A DNA stretch of 64,000 nt from Candidatus Kapaibacterium thiocyanatum (lineage in GTDB: Bacteria > Bacteroidota > Ignavibacteria > Kapaibacteriales > Kapaibacteriaceae): the NCBI GenBank assembly GCA_001899175.1, contig MKVH01000024.1, positions 434,001-498,000 of the forward strand, written 5' to 3'. Both the position numbers and the translations under genes were made by a program. Shown in pieces: positions 26,585-35,259 of this stretch. The notes under the pieces were generated by a model that was not told where the DNA came from, did not search any database, and saw only the letters and a list, made by a program, of their open reading frames with translations. Position 1 is the first letter of the stretch, and each line of letters opens with the position of its first letter.

Positions 26585-28662
26585 ACCTGATCCGGCTACC
26601 ATATCGATCGTTCCTTCTCCTGCTTCTCGTGTTCTTCACGGGATTGGGAAGCCGCGTGCTTCAGGCACAACATCTCGAGAACGGTGCGACGGGTCGCGTG
26701 AAGAACAACGGAACCATCCGCTTCAAGTCCGACACGGGCAGGTACAAGAACGATGCGCTCTATTCATCCATCACCAACAACGTGATCGAATTCCAGGGCC
26801 GGACGAATCTCTTCACCGATCTTGGCGGAAGGACGGCGAATACCACCGTTCTTGGCCAGGACCGTAACTGGCGTGTGCCCGGCCTGGTACGGTATGCGAA
26901 GGCTGCGGACAATCAGTCCGTGCAGGCACGCTTCTATACCGATCTCGAAATGAAGGACGGAGCGACGAAGGACATTCCCGACAGCGTCCTCGTCGGCCGT
27001 GCCTACAGCATCGTCCTGAGCGGATCGCGTACCTATCACGGTACGTTCTACTACGACGGCACGCAGCCGCAGTTCATCACCGAAGAGCGTGGTCTCAGCG
27101 GCAACGTCAATCGCTACAACAATCTCTCGCTGCTGTTCAGTCCCAAGACCGTCGCCGATTCGTCGGAGGTACGGGTCGACAATCTCTTCGACAGCGATGT
27201 CCAATCTCCGCTCTTCGTTCTCGGTGACATGTACTGGGGTACGAAGAGCAATGCCCGCGCTCACGTGCGGATCAACGACGCGGGGCAGCTCGTGACGGGT
27301 TCCGATACGAGCCGTTTCCACGACAGCGCGACCGTGATCAACGGTACACTGCTCATGCCCGACAGGGCTGGAGTCGCCGTCGTCATGCCATCGTCCAGCC
27401 TCGCACTCGTCAACGATGGCCGTGCCATGCTGGTGATGGGAACGTCGACGCAGATGGACGTGCTCGGATCCTTCGTAAACAGACATGTACCTCTGACGAA
27501 CGTCCAGTTCGACACGTCGTCGCTCGTGAACTACGACGGCACGCAGCCGCAGATCATCCAGGCCACGGCATCGAGCAAGCCCTACGGATCGCTGCGTACC
27601 GCACGATCCGCCAAGACGGCATCGGGTGACGTCTTCATGGCGACGAACCTGAGCGTCAACGACACGAATGTCGTGATGCTGCCGTATACGCTGTCGATGA
27701 AGATCGGCACGGCTTCCTACACCAACAATGCCGAGGTCGTAGGCGCCCTGCGCCGCGAGCTGGCCGGTGGGGATACGGTGACGTTCTATCGTTACAACAA
27801 CGAAGAGACGGGCCTGCGGTTCAGCGAGATTCCGCGTGAACTCACGCTCGACGTACGCCCTCGTACGCGTCCCAATGCATTCGATCCCACGACCGACATC
27901 TTCCGCAAGATCACGGCACGATACGACGGTACCTGGCGTGCCCTCGTACGTGCCGGATACAAGGCCGACGATCTTCCTGGTACGTGGGCTCCCGAGTCCA
28001 GCGAGCGTCTGCTGAAGATGTACAATGCCTCGCCCTCGCCGAACGAAACGGCGACGAAGCTCACGCCGACGATACCGCCGACCTATCAGCGGCGCCCTCT
28101 CGCCCAGAGCACCGGTCTGGCCTACATCGAATTGTCGAACGTAAGCAGTAACGGTCCGGACAACTCCCGTGTGGACAATGGCAACGACATGCTGCTGCGC
28201 GGCAGCCGGGACGTCCTGCGTGCCATCGCGAGCGGACGCTGGAGCAATCCCTTCACGTGGGACGAAGCGCGTGAGCCCGAGCCCGTGGATCGCGTCGTGA
28301 TCGACGGCTTCACCGTCCATGCAGGCTACGTCCGCGCGAACGACAACTACGCCGTCCGCGAGAAGTATTCCGATTCGCTCGCTACGGAAGTCATGATCGG
28401 CGTCAAACCCAATTCGACGCTGCTCATCGGCAGGGAAGGGGCGTTCAACACGTTCTCGCTCGTGCCGACGTCGACCGTTCTCATGTACGTCAAGCGCCAG
28501 GCTCGGGCACTCGTGCCCATGCTGGCACAGGATACCTCGGCTGCCGATATCGACGGTGGTCTCGTCGTCTACCCTGGCGCCCTCCTTCTCGTACCGAACC
28601 TCACCGTCGAGACCGATGCCACGGTCTTCAACGCGGGCACGCTTCAGGTGGGACAGCCATGA
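26581..28662 (+). CDS. Large exported surface protein of unknown function
   Basis: 693 residues from GTG 26581, which overlaps the previous stop by four bases. Signal peptide: RSFLLLLLVFFTGLGSRVLQ then AQ. The mature N-terminus (LENGATGRVKNNGTIRFKS) resembles the preceding small protein, as if the same beta-helical module were extended. Two YDGTQPQ motifs, at about residues 157 and 319, suggest a repeated module often seen in Bacteroidota surface proteins. The C-terminal part has a second beta-helix-like stretch ending NAGTLQVGQP, again resembling the small protein's end (NDGEINIGKP). No clear T9SS domain. Confidence 0.75.
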   Translation: MNLIRLPYRSFLLLLLVFFTGLGSRVLQAQHLENGATGRVKNNGTIRFKSDTGRYKNDALYSSITNNVIEFQGRTNLFTDLGGRTANTTVLGQDRNWRVPGLVRYAKAADNQSVQARFYTDLEMKDGATKDIPDSVLVGRAYSIVLSGSRTYHGTFYYDGTQPQFITEERGLSGNVNRYNNLSLLFSPKTVADSSEVRVDNLFDSDVQSPLFVLGDMYWGTKSNARAHVRINDAGQLVTGSDTSRFHDSATVINGTLLMPDRAGVAVVMPSSSLALVNDGRAMLVMGTSTQMDVLGSFVNRHVPLTNVQFDTSSLVNYDGTQPQIIQATASSKPYGSLRTARSAKTASGDVFMATNLSVNDTNVVMLPYTLSMKIGTASYTNNAEVVGALRRELAGGDTVTFYRYNNEETGLRFSEIPRELTLDVRPRTRPNAFDPTTDIFRKITARYDGTWRALVRAGYKADDLPGTWAPESSERLLKMYNASPSPNETATKLTPTIPPTYQRRPLAQSTGLAYIELSNVSSNGPDNSRVDNGNDMLLRGSRDVLRAIASGRWSNPFTWDEAREPEPVDRVVIDGFTVHAGYVRANDNYAVREKYSDSLATEVMIGVKPNSTLLIGREGAFNTFSLVPTSTVLMYVKRQARALVPMLAQDTSAADIDGGLVVYPGALLLVPNLTVETDATVFNAGTLQVGQP

Positions 28663-30764
28663 TGCGACAACGATCATACGGTGTGTTGGCCGTGCTCGCC
28701 ATGCTTCTCGCAGGCGGTGTCGCGGCATATGCCCAGCAACCGAGTCTGCTCACCAGTCAAGGCAAGATCCATAACGTCGGTACCATCAAGGTATATGGCG
28801 ATGCTGCCCTGAAGCAGGACAGCATCGGTGGCATGGTGCAGTATCTCCGCAACCATGCCGCGGATACTCAGCTCGTGGCCCATACGACGTACGACAGCGT
28901 CTACTTCGAAGGACAGTCGAGGAAGATCCTGAAGGACGTGACGCGTCCGCTCGTGGCCGCCTCGCTCTTCAGCTCGGCGGATACGCTGACGGTCTTCGAC
29001 ATGGTCGCCGCGACGCACATCGAGGCGCACGGCCGCCTGATGCACGAAGGACTCATCAATCCGGGGCGCCGCGACGGCACCGTCATGGTGAATGGCGCCG
29101 CACGCCAGGAGATATCGGGCGAAGGTCTCGTTCCCGTTCTCGAAGTGGACAACGCGCAGGGCGTCGACGTGACGCGCGGTGGCGGACTCCGTATCGTGGA
29201 ACGCCTCGACCTTCAGGACGGACAAGTCCTCAATACGGCATCGGACAACCTCGCCATGCAGAGGGACGCATGGATCTGGCGCAGCGACAAGGGATCGATC
29301 GCCCAGGCACCGGGCACCGACCAGCGTCTGAACCTGCGATACTACGGTCTCGCTCTCACGCGCGGTGGTGCGGAGATGCTCCGTACGGCTACCGTACTCC
29401 AGAAACTTCATCAGGACAATCCGGGTGGCGTCGAGCTGCCGTGGGACGTCACGATCAACGACTCGCTCGTCCTGCGCGGACACATCTTCACCGAACTGGA
29501 TACTCCGACGGCCGTCAGCAGTGCGCTGCGATATACATCGGCCACGCTCGATCCCGTCTTCGTAGGACTGTGGCCGGAGATCAACGGCCGTATGGTCCGC
29601 ACCTCCCTCGTCCCGGGCCGCAGGATGGTCATGAACAGTACGCACAACTTCATCCGTTTCGAGCGCGATGCCGATATGGGAAGCGTTCGTATGGCGTCCG
29701 TGCGCGTGAAGCCGTCGACGGTTCCGCTGCCGACGAGCCAGGGCGTCGACAAGGTGCGCCGCTTCTATCAGATGGACTTCCAGGATGCAACGGGAATCAC
29801 GGTGCCGGACAGCACCTACGTTCTCGAATTCGGCTATGCGTGGCGTTCGGACAGCCTGCCGTCGGTCGAGAACGCCGGCGTTATCGAAACGATTCCCGCA
29901 CTCGTGATCAAGATCGATTCGCTCGCACTCGAACGCTTCATCGTGGACAAGTATGCGACGGACGGTATCTCGACCCTGCCCACGCAGAGCGACGACATCT
30001 GGCGCTACAGCTCGGCTCACGGCATCCGCAGCAGCGGTGACTTCGCCATCGGCCTGTCGTCCTTCGCGACGGTGTGGGTGATGCGCGCACGTGTCTATCT
30101 CGAAGGCGCCATGCGCTCGTATGCGGACAACCTCGCACCCGTCATGGCCACCGACCTGCGTCAGCGGAACCTCGTTCCCACGACGCCACCGAACGAGTAT
30201 CCTTATACGCTCGATCCACTGCGCTCGGCCATCGTTGTGCCCACGCTGCCCGATTCCATCGTGGACTGGATGATCGTCGAATTCCGTACGTCGATCTCGA
30301 GCTCGTCGGCCGTGCACTATCAGACGGCCCTGCTCACCAGGAACGGCTACGTCGTCGACCCCGTCACGTTCCTGCCCCTGCCCATACGCAGTATTCGTCC
30401 CGGCGACTACTACATCGTCTTCCGTCACAGGAATCACCTTGCCGTCATGACGCAGGACGCGGAAACCGTGGCGCCGAGCAACGTCAATCGTGCACTCGAC
30501 TTCACGACCGGTCTCGATCTCTTCGGTGGCGCGGCTTCGATGAAGCTGCTCGGTGTGGCGGACGGACGCCGCTGGTTCGGTATGGTGGCGGGGAACGTCG
30601 ATCACGACGACGACGTCCGTCGCATCGATCACAACCTGATCTGGGACAATCGCGACATCGAAGGCTTCTCGCTCTTCGATACGGATCTCGACGGCATCAT
30701 CAGTACGAAGGACTGGAACGTTTCCTGGAACAATCGCGGACGGAGCAGTGCGGTACCTCGTTAA
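28659..30764 (+). CDS. Large exported surface protein of unknown function
   Basis: 701 residues; starts ATGATG overlapping the previous stop by four bases. Signal peptide: YGVLAVLAMLLAGGVAAYAQ. The mature start (LLTSQGKIHNVGTIKVYGD) matches the style of the two preceding proteins (xxNxGTIxxxxD), so the three seem to share an N-terminal module. The C-terminal part contains a dockerin-like stretch (NVDHDDDVRRIDHNLIWDN and DTDLDGIISTKDWNVSWNN) with two calcium-loop-like Asp-rich segments. That could mediate calcium-dependent folding or a protein-protein contact. No T9SS C-terminal domain follows. Function unknown. Confidence 0.77.
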   Translation: MMRQRSYGVLAVLAMLLAGGVAAYAQQPSLLTSQGKIHNVGTIKVYGDAALKQDSIGGMVQYLRNHAADTQLVAHTTYDSVYFEGQSRKILKDVTRPLVAASLFSSADTLTVFDMVAATHIEAHGRLMHEGLINPGRRDGTVMVNGAARQEISGEGLVPVLEVDNAQGVDVTRGGGLRIVERLDLQDGQVLNTASDNLAMQRDAWIWRSDKGSIAQAPGTDQRLNLRYYGLALTRGGAEMLRTATVLQKLHQDNPGGVELPWDVTINDSLVLRGHIFTELDTPTAVSSALRYTSATLDPVFVGLWPEINGRMVRTSLVPGRRMVMNSTHNFIRFERDADMGSVRMASVRVKPSTVPLPTSQGVDKVRRFYQMDFQDATGITVPDSTYVLEFGYAWRSDSLPSVENAGVIETIPALVIKIDSLALERFIVDKYATDGISTLPTQSDDIWRYSSAHGIRSSGDFAIGLSSFATVWVMRARVYLEGAMRSYADNLAPVMATDLRQRNLVPTTPPNEYPYTLDPLRSAIVVPTLPDSIVDWMIVEFRTSISSSSAVHYQTALLTRNGYVVDPVTFLPLPIRSIRPGDYYIVFRHRNHLAVMTQDAETVAPSNVNRALDFTTGLDLFGGAASMKLLGVADGRRWFGMVAGNVDHDDDVRRIDHNLIWDNRDIEGFSLFDTDLDGIISTKDWNVSWNNRGRSSAVPR

Positions 30765-32052
30765 CATCGTGCTCATCGTCGTCATGGGACTCTGCGCCTC
30801 GTCCGTGCTGCATGCACAGACGGACGCCGACGTGATGCTGTACGTACAACAGGATCCGCGTCCGGACACGGCCACGTTCGACATCTGGCTGAAGCGTACG
30901 AGCCTGCGCTGGGAACATTGGGCCAACGGTACGTTCCGCATCGACGTTTCGGATCTCATGATGACGGGTGGACTGAATCCTGCCGTACATACCGTGCGCC
31001 TCATGCCTGGTACGACGGGATTGACTCCGCTCGTGCCATATGCACCGGCCGGTATGGACGGCTACGCCATCGTGCCACGGATCATGAACGGCAGGGTGAG
31101 CATCGTCGTACATGGCCCCGATTCGGTCGGCAATGCCTTCCGTATCACCCGTCTCGGCGATTCCATCCGCATCGGCAGATTCGAACTCGCGAGCACGAAC
31201 GGATCCTTCCTGAGCGATAGTCTCATCGCCTTCACGCAGCCCGAACCGTACTTCCAGGCCAATGCCTTCAAGCTCGACCACGACAGTATCACGGGTTCGG
31301 GTGCGCAACGCAACGTATGGTATGCCACGCACGACAACGTGGAGATGAATTCGCGCTGGCACAGCGCACCTCCTCCGCCGGATACGTGTAATACGAGGGC
31401 GGTGCTGGCAGGACAGTACGATGGGGATCTCACGGTAGGGCTCTCGTTCAGGACGGAGGACGAGCATTGCTTCCGTGGCTACTACATCGAACGGGCCTTC
31501 GTCGACAGACGCGATCCTGCGAACCTGGCGTTCGAATCGCGTCCGAGCCTCACGTATCTGAGTGATGGCCGGTTCCTGTCCTGCGTCTGCCTCACTGGCA
31601 GTACGCACGGGAACTTCACGGACGTGGTCGAATACCGTCGTGAGACCTACGCCTATCGACTCGTCGGCGTCTACGTGCGCGATACGGCGATGGTGGCCTA
31701 TCTCGATACGATCTTCGTCCGCGTACCCAACGCCATCATCTCGAATGCCGCACTGCTCGAGAACCCGTTCAAGGACAGGACCATCGTGCAGTTCAATGCT
31801 GACGACCGCCTCCGCCTCACGGCCTCGGCCTACGATCTCGGTGGGAAGCTGATCGGTTATCTCCTCGACGAACAGGGGAATCCGATCGTCGACAAGGAAT
31901 ATCCCAAGGGAGCCTTCTACAAGGCACGGTTCGAGGCGTCCGCCGTAGCCTCGCAAGGACTCTACAACCTCGTCCTCGTGGCCACGCCGTACGACGATAC
32001 GGCGCTCGGTGAGAGCAGCAGGGCGATACTCAAGGCACAACTACTGCGATGA
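30748..32052 (+). CDS. Exported protein with probable T9SS-type C-terminal domain
   Basis: 434 residues from GTG 30748, overlapping the previous gene by 17 bases, with a CGGAGC box just upstream. A signal peptide ends SSVLHAQ. The body is beta-rich without recognised motifs. Near residue 200-240 are isolated cysteines (DTCNTRAV, EDEHCFRGY) that might form disulfides. The last ~100 residues (NAALLENPFKDRTIVQFNAD, AYDLGGKLIGYLLDEQG, SQGLYNLVLV) look like a T9SS type A sorting domain, the only one in this run. It might be secreted separately or tether the other products (inference). Confidence 0.78.
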   Translation: MRYLVNIVLIVVMGLCASSVLHAQTDADVMLYVQQDPRPDTATFDIWLKRTSLRWEHWANGTFRIDVSDLMMTGGLNPAVHTVRLMPGTTGLTPLVPYAPAGMDGYAIVPRIMNGRVSIVVHGPDSVGNAFRITRLGDSIRIGRFELASTNGSFLSDSLIAFTQPEPYFQANAFKLDHDSITGSGAQRNVWYATHDNVEMNSRWHSAPPPPDTCNTRAVLAGQYDGDLTVGLSFRTEDEHCFRGYYIERAFVDRRDPANLAFESRPSLTYLSDGRFLSCVCLTGSTHGNFTDVVEYRRETYAYRLVGVYVRDTAMVAYLDTIFVRVPNAIISNAALLENPFKDRTIVQFNADDRLRLTASAYDLGGKLIGYLLDEQGNPIVDKEYPKGAFYKARFEASAVASQGLYNLVLVATPYDDTALGESSRAILKAQLLR

Positions 32053-32876
32053 TGACGAACCGCGACCATATCGTCCGTGTCCTCCTCGTCGTCATCGTCG
32101 CCATCGCGGCGTCCGTTACTTCCGTGGCACAGCTCGTCAATACGGGCAACATCGACGAAGTGCAGATTCCGCCCGACACCTTCCATGTCGAGCACGAATA
32201 CTGGATCGGCGGCTATGCATCGGCCCTGCTCATGATGAACTTCGGAGACCTCACGGTATCCTATCGTGGCAGCATGGTGCCGGGTGCGTCGCCGGAATCG
32301 GTGAAGACGACGGGTGGCTTCGGCTACGGTGCTGCACTCGGAGCGGTCTTCAGCTACCTGCCGCGCAGGGAGTCGTACGGTCTGTCGTTCATGGCAGGCC
32401 TCGACTATCGCTGGACGAAGAGCGAATCGGCCGTGCCGGAGCACGACGGAGTCAATACGTTCAACGCGACATTCGAGACGAATGCGAAGATTCTCTATCT
32501 GTCGGCTTCGCTGAACGGTCTTTATCGTGTGGGTTCCCGCGGAGCGTATCTCACCATCGGGGCAACGGTGGACATGCCGATGAGCGGCAACGAGATCGTC
32601 CTCTGGCAGCACGAGCAATCGACGGGCACAGCGCCGGGCGAAACGCCCGGTGCACCGAACACGAGTATCAAGTATCGCACGACGACGGACTTCCGTCCGC
32701 GCGTCGGCCTGCAGATCGGGGCGGGACATGACTTCCTGGCCGGTCTGTTCGGTTATCGACGGCAACTGGTGACGCCGTACGTGTCGATACAGGCGGCGAC
32801 ACCGATGGTGTCGACGCCTACTGCATGGAATTCGATCGCCGTACGCCTGGGCTTGATGTGGCGTACGGGATTCTAG
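32049..32876 (+). CDS. Outer-membrane beta-barrel protein
   Basis: 275 residues. Signal peptide: VRVLLVVIVAIAASVTSVAQ. The mature protein has alternating amphipathic strands (GFGYGAALGAVFSYLP, YGLSFMAGLDYRWTK, AYLTIGATVDMPM) and ends in an aromatic-rich strand with terminal phenylalanine (LGLMWRTGF), the usual recognition signal for BAM-dependent barrel insertion. Overlaps the previous gene by four bases and is the last gene before the terminator. Its place suggests it anchors or exports the repeat proteins, which lack an anchor of their own; this is a hypothesis only. Confidence 0.82.
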   Translation: MMTNRDHIVRVLLVVIVAIAASVTSVAQLVNTGNIDEVQIPPDTFHVEHEYWIGGYASALLMMNFGDLTVSYRGSMVPGASPESVKTTGGFGYGAALGAVFSYLPRRESYGLSFMAGLDYRWTKSESAVPEHDGVNTFNATFETNAKILYLSASLNGLYRVGSRGAYLTIGATVDMPMSGNEIVLWQHEQSTGTAPGETPGAPNTSIKYRTTTDFRPRVGLQIGAGHDFLAGLFGYRRQLVTPYVSIQAATPMVSTPTAWNSIAVRLGLMWRTGF

Positions 32877-32994
32877 AAGATCGCATGGTTGTAGTTCCGA
32901 CGGTCATGAACGAGCGGCGCTCGGCATCTCGCCTTGTGCAGTTCAGGCATGGCAGGGGAGACGATCGGAATGTACAGTGCGAATTGAGGTCACG

Positions 32995-33027
32995 GTGGGC
33001 CCCGGTTCGTCCGGGGTTCACTGTTTT
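32995..33027 (+). terminator. Intrinsic terminator at the end of the surface run
   Basis: A stem built on CCCCGG-TTCGT-CCGGGG, extended by GTGGG/TTCAC with G-U pairs, is followed by TGTTTT. It lies 118 bases after the barrel gene and overlaps the stop codon of the convergent histidine kinase gene. The rest of the gap (32877-32994) shows nothing recognisable. Confidence 0.75.
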
Positions 33028-35087
33028 ATGAGGGGCAGTTCGAGAATGAAACATGAACCGGCCGTATAGGCGCGGTCGAACACCAGCCTGCCATTGATAC
33101 GTTCCGCCATACGTTTGGCGAGATACAGCCCCAATCCAAGGGATTCCTCGCCGGCCGTCGGCTGTGCGCTCAGGCGTGTATACTTCGTGAAGAGCAGTGT
33201 TTCATCCGTGGAAGAGATGCCGGGGCCTTCGTCCATCACGCTGAACCGTGCCGTGTGATCGTCGGCGTCGGCGCGAAGGGTGATGCACGATGCAGGGGGG
33301 GAGAACTTCACCGCATTCGAAACGAGATTGTCGAGGACCGCATCGATGATCGACGCGTCGCCTGCGGCCCATACGGGAACGGGAACGTGGACGATGATGG
33401 AGATGCTCTTCGCATCGGCACGCGTACGATGGCGTTCCCTGGCACGTTGCAGCAACAGGCCGAGATCCACGATCTCGTCGTTGAGATCCTTCGAGCGTCG
33501 ATCGTTCCTGCTGATCTCGAGGAACGTGTGTACCGTGGAGATCATGCGCGACGTCGTGAGCAGAAGATCGCGGCACGACGACATGAGATCGGCCTTGTCC
33601 ATACCATCCATATCCGACATGATGGATTGCAGCATCAGCCGCATATCGGACAGGGGATTGCGGAGGTCATGCGCGGCGATGGCCATGAACTCGTCCTTCT
33701 CCGCGGCGAGCTCCTTGAGCTCGATGTTCACGGTGCGGAGTTGTTCCATTGCACTGCTGAGTTCTACGTACTTCAGGCGGTTGATCTCGTCTTCCTTGGC
33801 ACGGCGCTCGCGTTCGAGTCTGCGTTGCACATGGTCCAGCTTGCGTTTGACGGCAGCGTCGTGTTCTTCGCGATATGCCGATGCCCACGATATCATCCAT
33901 TCGCTGGATTCTCTCGTGGCTCCGGTCGCGGCGGCCGTCCGTGCGAGTTCGAGCAGGGCGTCGAGTTCGAGTCCGTGAGCCTTGACGTCATGAAGCAGGC
34001 GCGCGGCTTCGCGCAGGATGGGCTCGGCTTCGTCGTTCGATCCCTGTTGCCGTTTCAGGCGGCCGAGCGTCAGCAGCAGCGTTCCTTCACCGAAGCGATA
34101 GCCTTCTTCGCGGATGATGGAGAGTCCGCGCTGGAGATAGGCTTCCGCCCGGACGAGGTCGCCTTCGGCGAGGAGGAGCTCTCCGAGATTTCCGTAGAGC
34201 GGGCCGATGATCTGCGAGAAGCCGAAGGGCTGGGTATAGGCGATGGCTTCTTCGACCGCACGGCGATGTTCGGCAGGATTGCCCTGGGCGCCGACCACCG
34301 TGGCGTGATTGGCCAGGCAATAGGCGACGAGGGCGGGGATGCCCACGGAACGTGCCGTACCGAGGGCCGTATGGCTCATGGCCAATGCCGCTTCGGGATT
34401 CTCCTGCTTCACCATCAGCATGGCGATCTGACAGGCCGTCTGCGCCATACCGCTCCGGTCGTCGAGCTGCTGCTCAAGTTCCAGGGAGCGCATGAAGTAC
34501 TCCAGGGCCTGTCCGATATCGTCCCGGCGGACGCACAGTTCGGCGTAGTTGTAGTAGGTCACCGCCAGACCGTGGGGATCGCCGAGCTGTTCGCGCAGGA
34601 CGAGTGCCTGGAAGTAGAGCTCTTCCGTGGCTTCGGCATTGCCGAGCTCGTCGTTGACGCCGGCGAGCAGGGTGGCGATCTTGGCCTTCAGGGTGACGTT
34701 GCCCGCATCGTCGGCCTTTCTCAGACCGGACTCCAGTACGGGCAGAGCTTCGACGAGGCGGCGTTCGCGGTTCAGGACGATGCCGTGCACGTAGTCGGCT
34801 TCGGCCACGAGGGCCGGCTTCGAACCGGCGATGTGATAAGCGAGGCGGGCATAGCCATGAGCCTCGGCGAACCGGCCGGCCTGGATGTCGGCCTGGGCGA
34901 GGATCTGGCAACAGGCGATCCGGTCGGAAGGGTTCGGAAGGGACGACGTTCCCCACAGGGCGCGTGCGCGCGCATCATCCAGCGTTGCTGGTGATGGTGA
35001 ATGCAGCAGTTCCTTCTTCAACAATGCGATGAACGCCGCACTGTCGATTGGATCGACGGTGGCGTCCGTATCGCCCAACACGACCAT
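33018..35087 (-). CDS. Cytosolic TPR-containing sensor histidine kinase
   Basis: 689 residues with no signal peptide or membrane segment. Residues about 30-390 are tetratricopeptide-like helical repeats (e.g. AEATEELYFQALVLREQLGD, YGNLGELLLAEGDL), followed by a coiled coil (HVQRRLERERRAKEDEINRL). The HisKA domain has the phospho-accepting histidine in AIAAHDLRNPLSDM (about residue 475). The ATPase domain shows N-box LDNLVSNAVKFS, G1 MDEGPGIS and G2 GLGLYLAKRM. No response regulator gene is adjacent, so the partner is elsewhere. TATCTTTG lies about 38 bases upstream of the ATG. Confidence 0.93.
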   Translation of the reverse strand: MVVLGDTDATVDPIDSAAFIALLKKELLHSPSPATLDDARARALWGTSSLPNPSDRIACCQILAQADIQAGRFAEAHGYARLAYHIAGSKPALVAEADYVHGIVLNRERRLVEALPVLESGLRKADDAGNVTLKAKIATLLAGVNDELGNAEATEELYFQALVLREQLGDPHGLAVTYYNYAELCVRRDDIGQALEYFMRSLELEQQLDDRSGMAQTACQIAMLMVKQENPEAALAMSHTALGTARSVGIPALVAYCLANHATVVGAQGNPAEHRRAVEEAIAYTQPFGFSQIIGPLYGNLGELLLAEGDLVRAEAYLQRGLSIIREEGYRFGEGTLLLTLGRLKRQQGSNDEAEPILREAARLLHDVKAHGLELDALLELARTAAATGATRESSEWMISWASAYREEHDAAVKRKLDHVQRRLERERRAKEDEINRLKYVELSSAMEQLRTVNIELKELAAEKDEFMAIAAHDLRNPLSDMRLMLQSIMSDMDGMDKADLMSSCRDLLLTTSRMISTVHTFLEISRNDRRSKDLNDEIVDLGLLLQRARERHRTRADAKSISIIVHVPVPVWAAGDASIIDAVLDNLVSNAVKFSPPASCITLRADADDHTARFSVMDEGPGISSTDETLLFTKYTRLSAQPTAGEESLGLGLYLAKRMAERINGRLVFDRAYTAGSCFILELPLIKQ

Positions 35088-35124
35088 GTCCTGATCCCCC
35101 TCAACCCATTAGGAAGATAGACTT

Positions 35125-35132
35125 CAAAGATA
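35125..35132 (-). promoter_or_regulatory. Promoter -7 element TATCTTTG of the histidine kinase gene
   Basis: On the minus strand TATCTTTG fits the Bacteroidota -7 consensus TAnnTTTG exactly. It leaves a leader of about 30 bases containing GAGGGGGATCAGGAC directly before the start codon. No clear -33 TTG is seen. Confidence 0.5.
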
Positions 35133-35214
35133 GGAAGGATACATGTGTCACCCTGCATGGTGGTGGCATAAGAAAGCGAACATCCGTCTCTCGGCCCCGT
35201 TCATCATTGTTTGC

Positions 35215-35223
35215 TATATTGCG
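35215..35223 (+). promoter_or_regulatory. Promoter element TATATTGCG before nuoM
   Basis: Identical nonamer to the one before sufB, 36 bases upstream of the nuoM ATG. Its presence indicates that nuoM-nuoN start their own transcript rather than continuing a longer nuo operon. Confidence 0.5.
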
Positions 35224-35259
35224 CCGCTTTTTCAATGATCACGAACGGATCCGTACGCT

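Noticed and set aside
24471-31004. Several 440-780 codon minus-strand frames opposite the surface run
   Set aside because: They have Arg/His-rich composition without motifs, and every one overlaps a plus-strand gene with a signal peptide and coupled junctions.
33255-34994. Plus-strand frame of 579 codons opposite the histidine kinase
   Set aside because: The minus strand has complete HisKA and ATPase motifs; the plus frame shows none.
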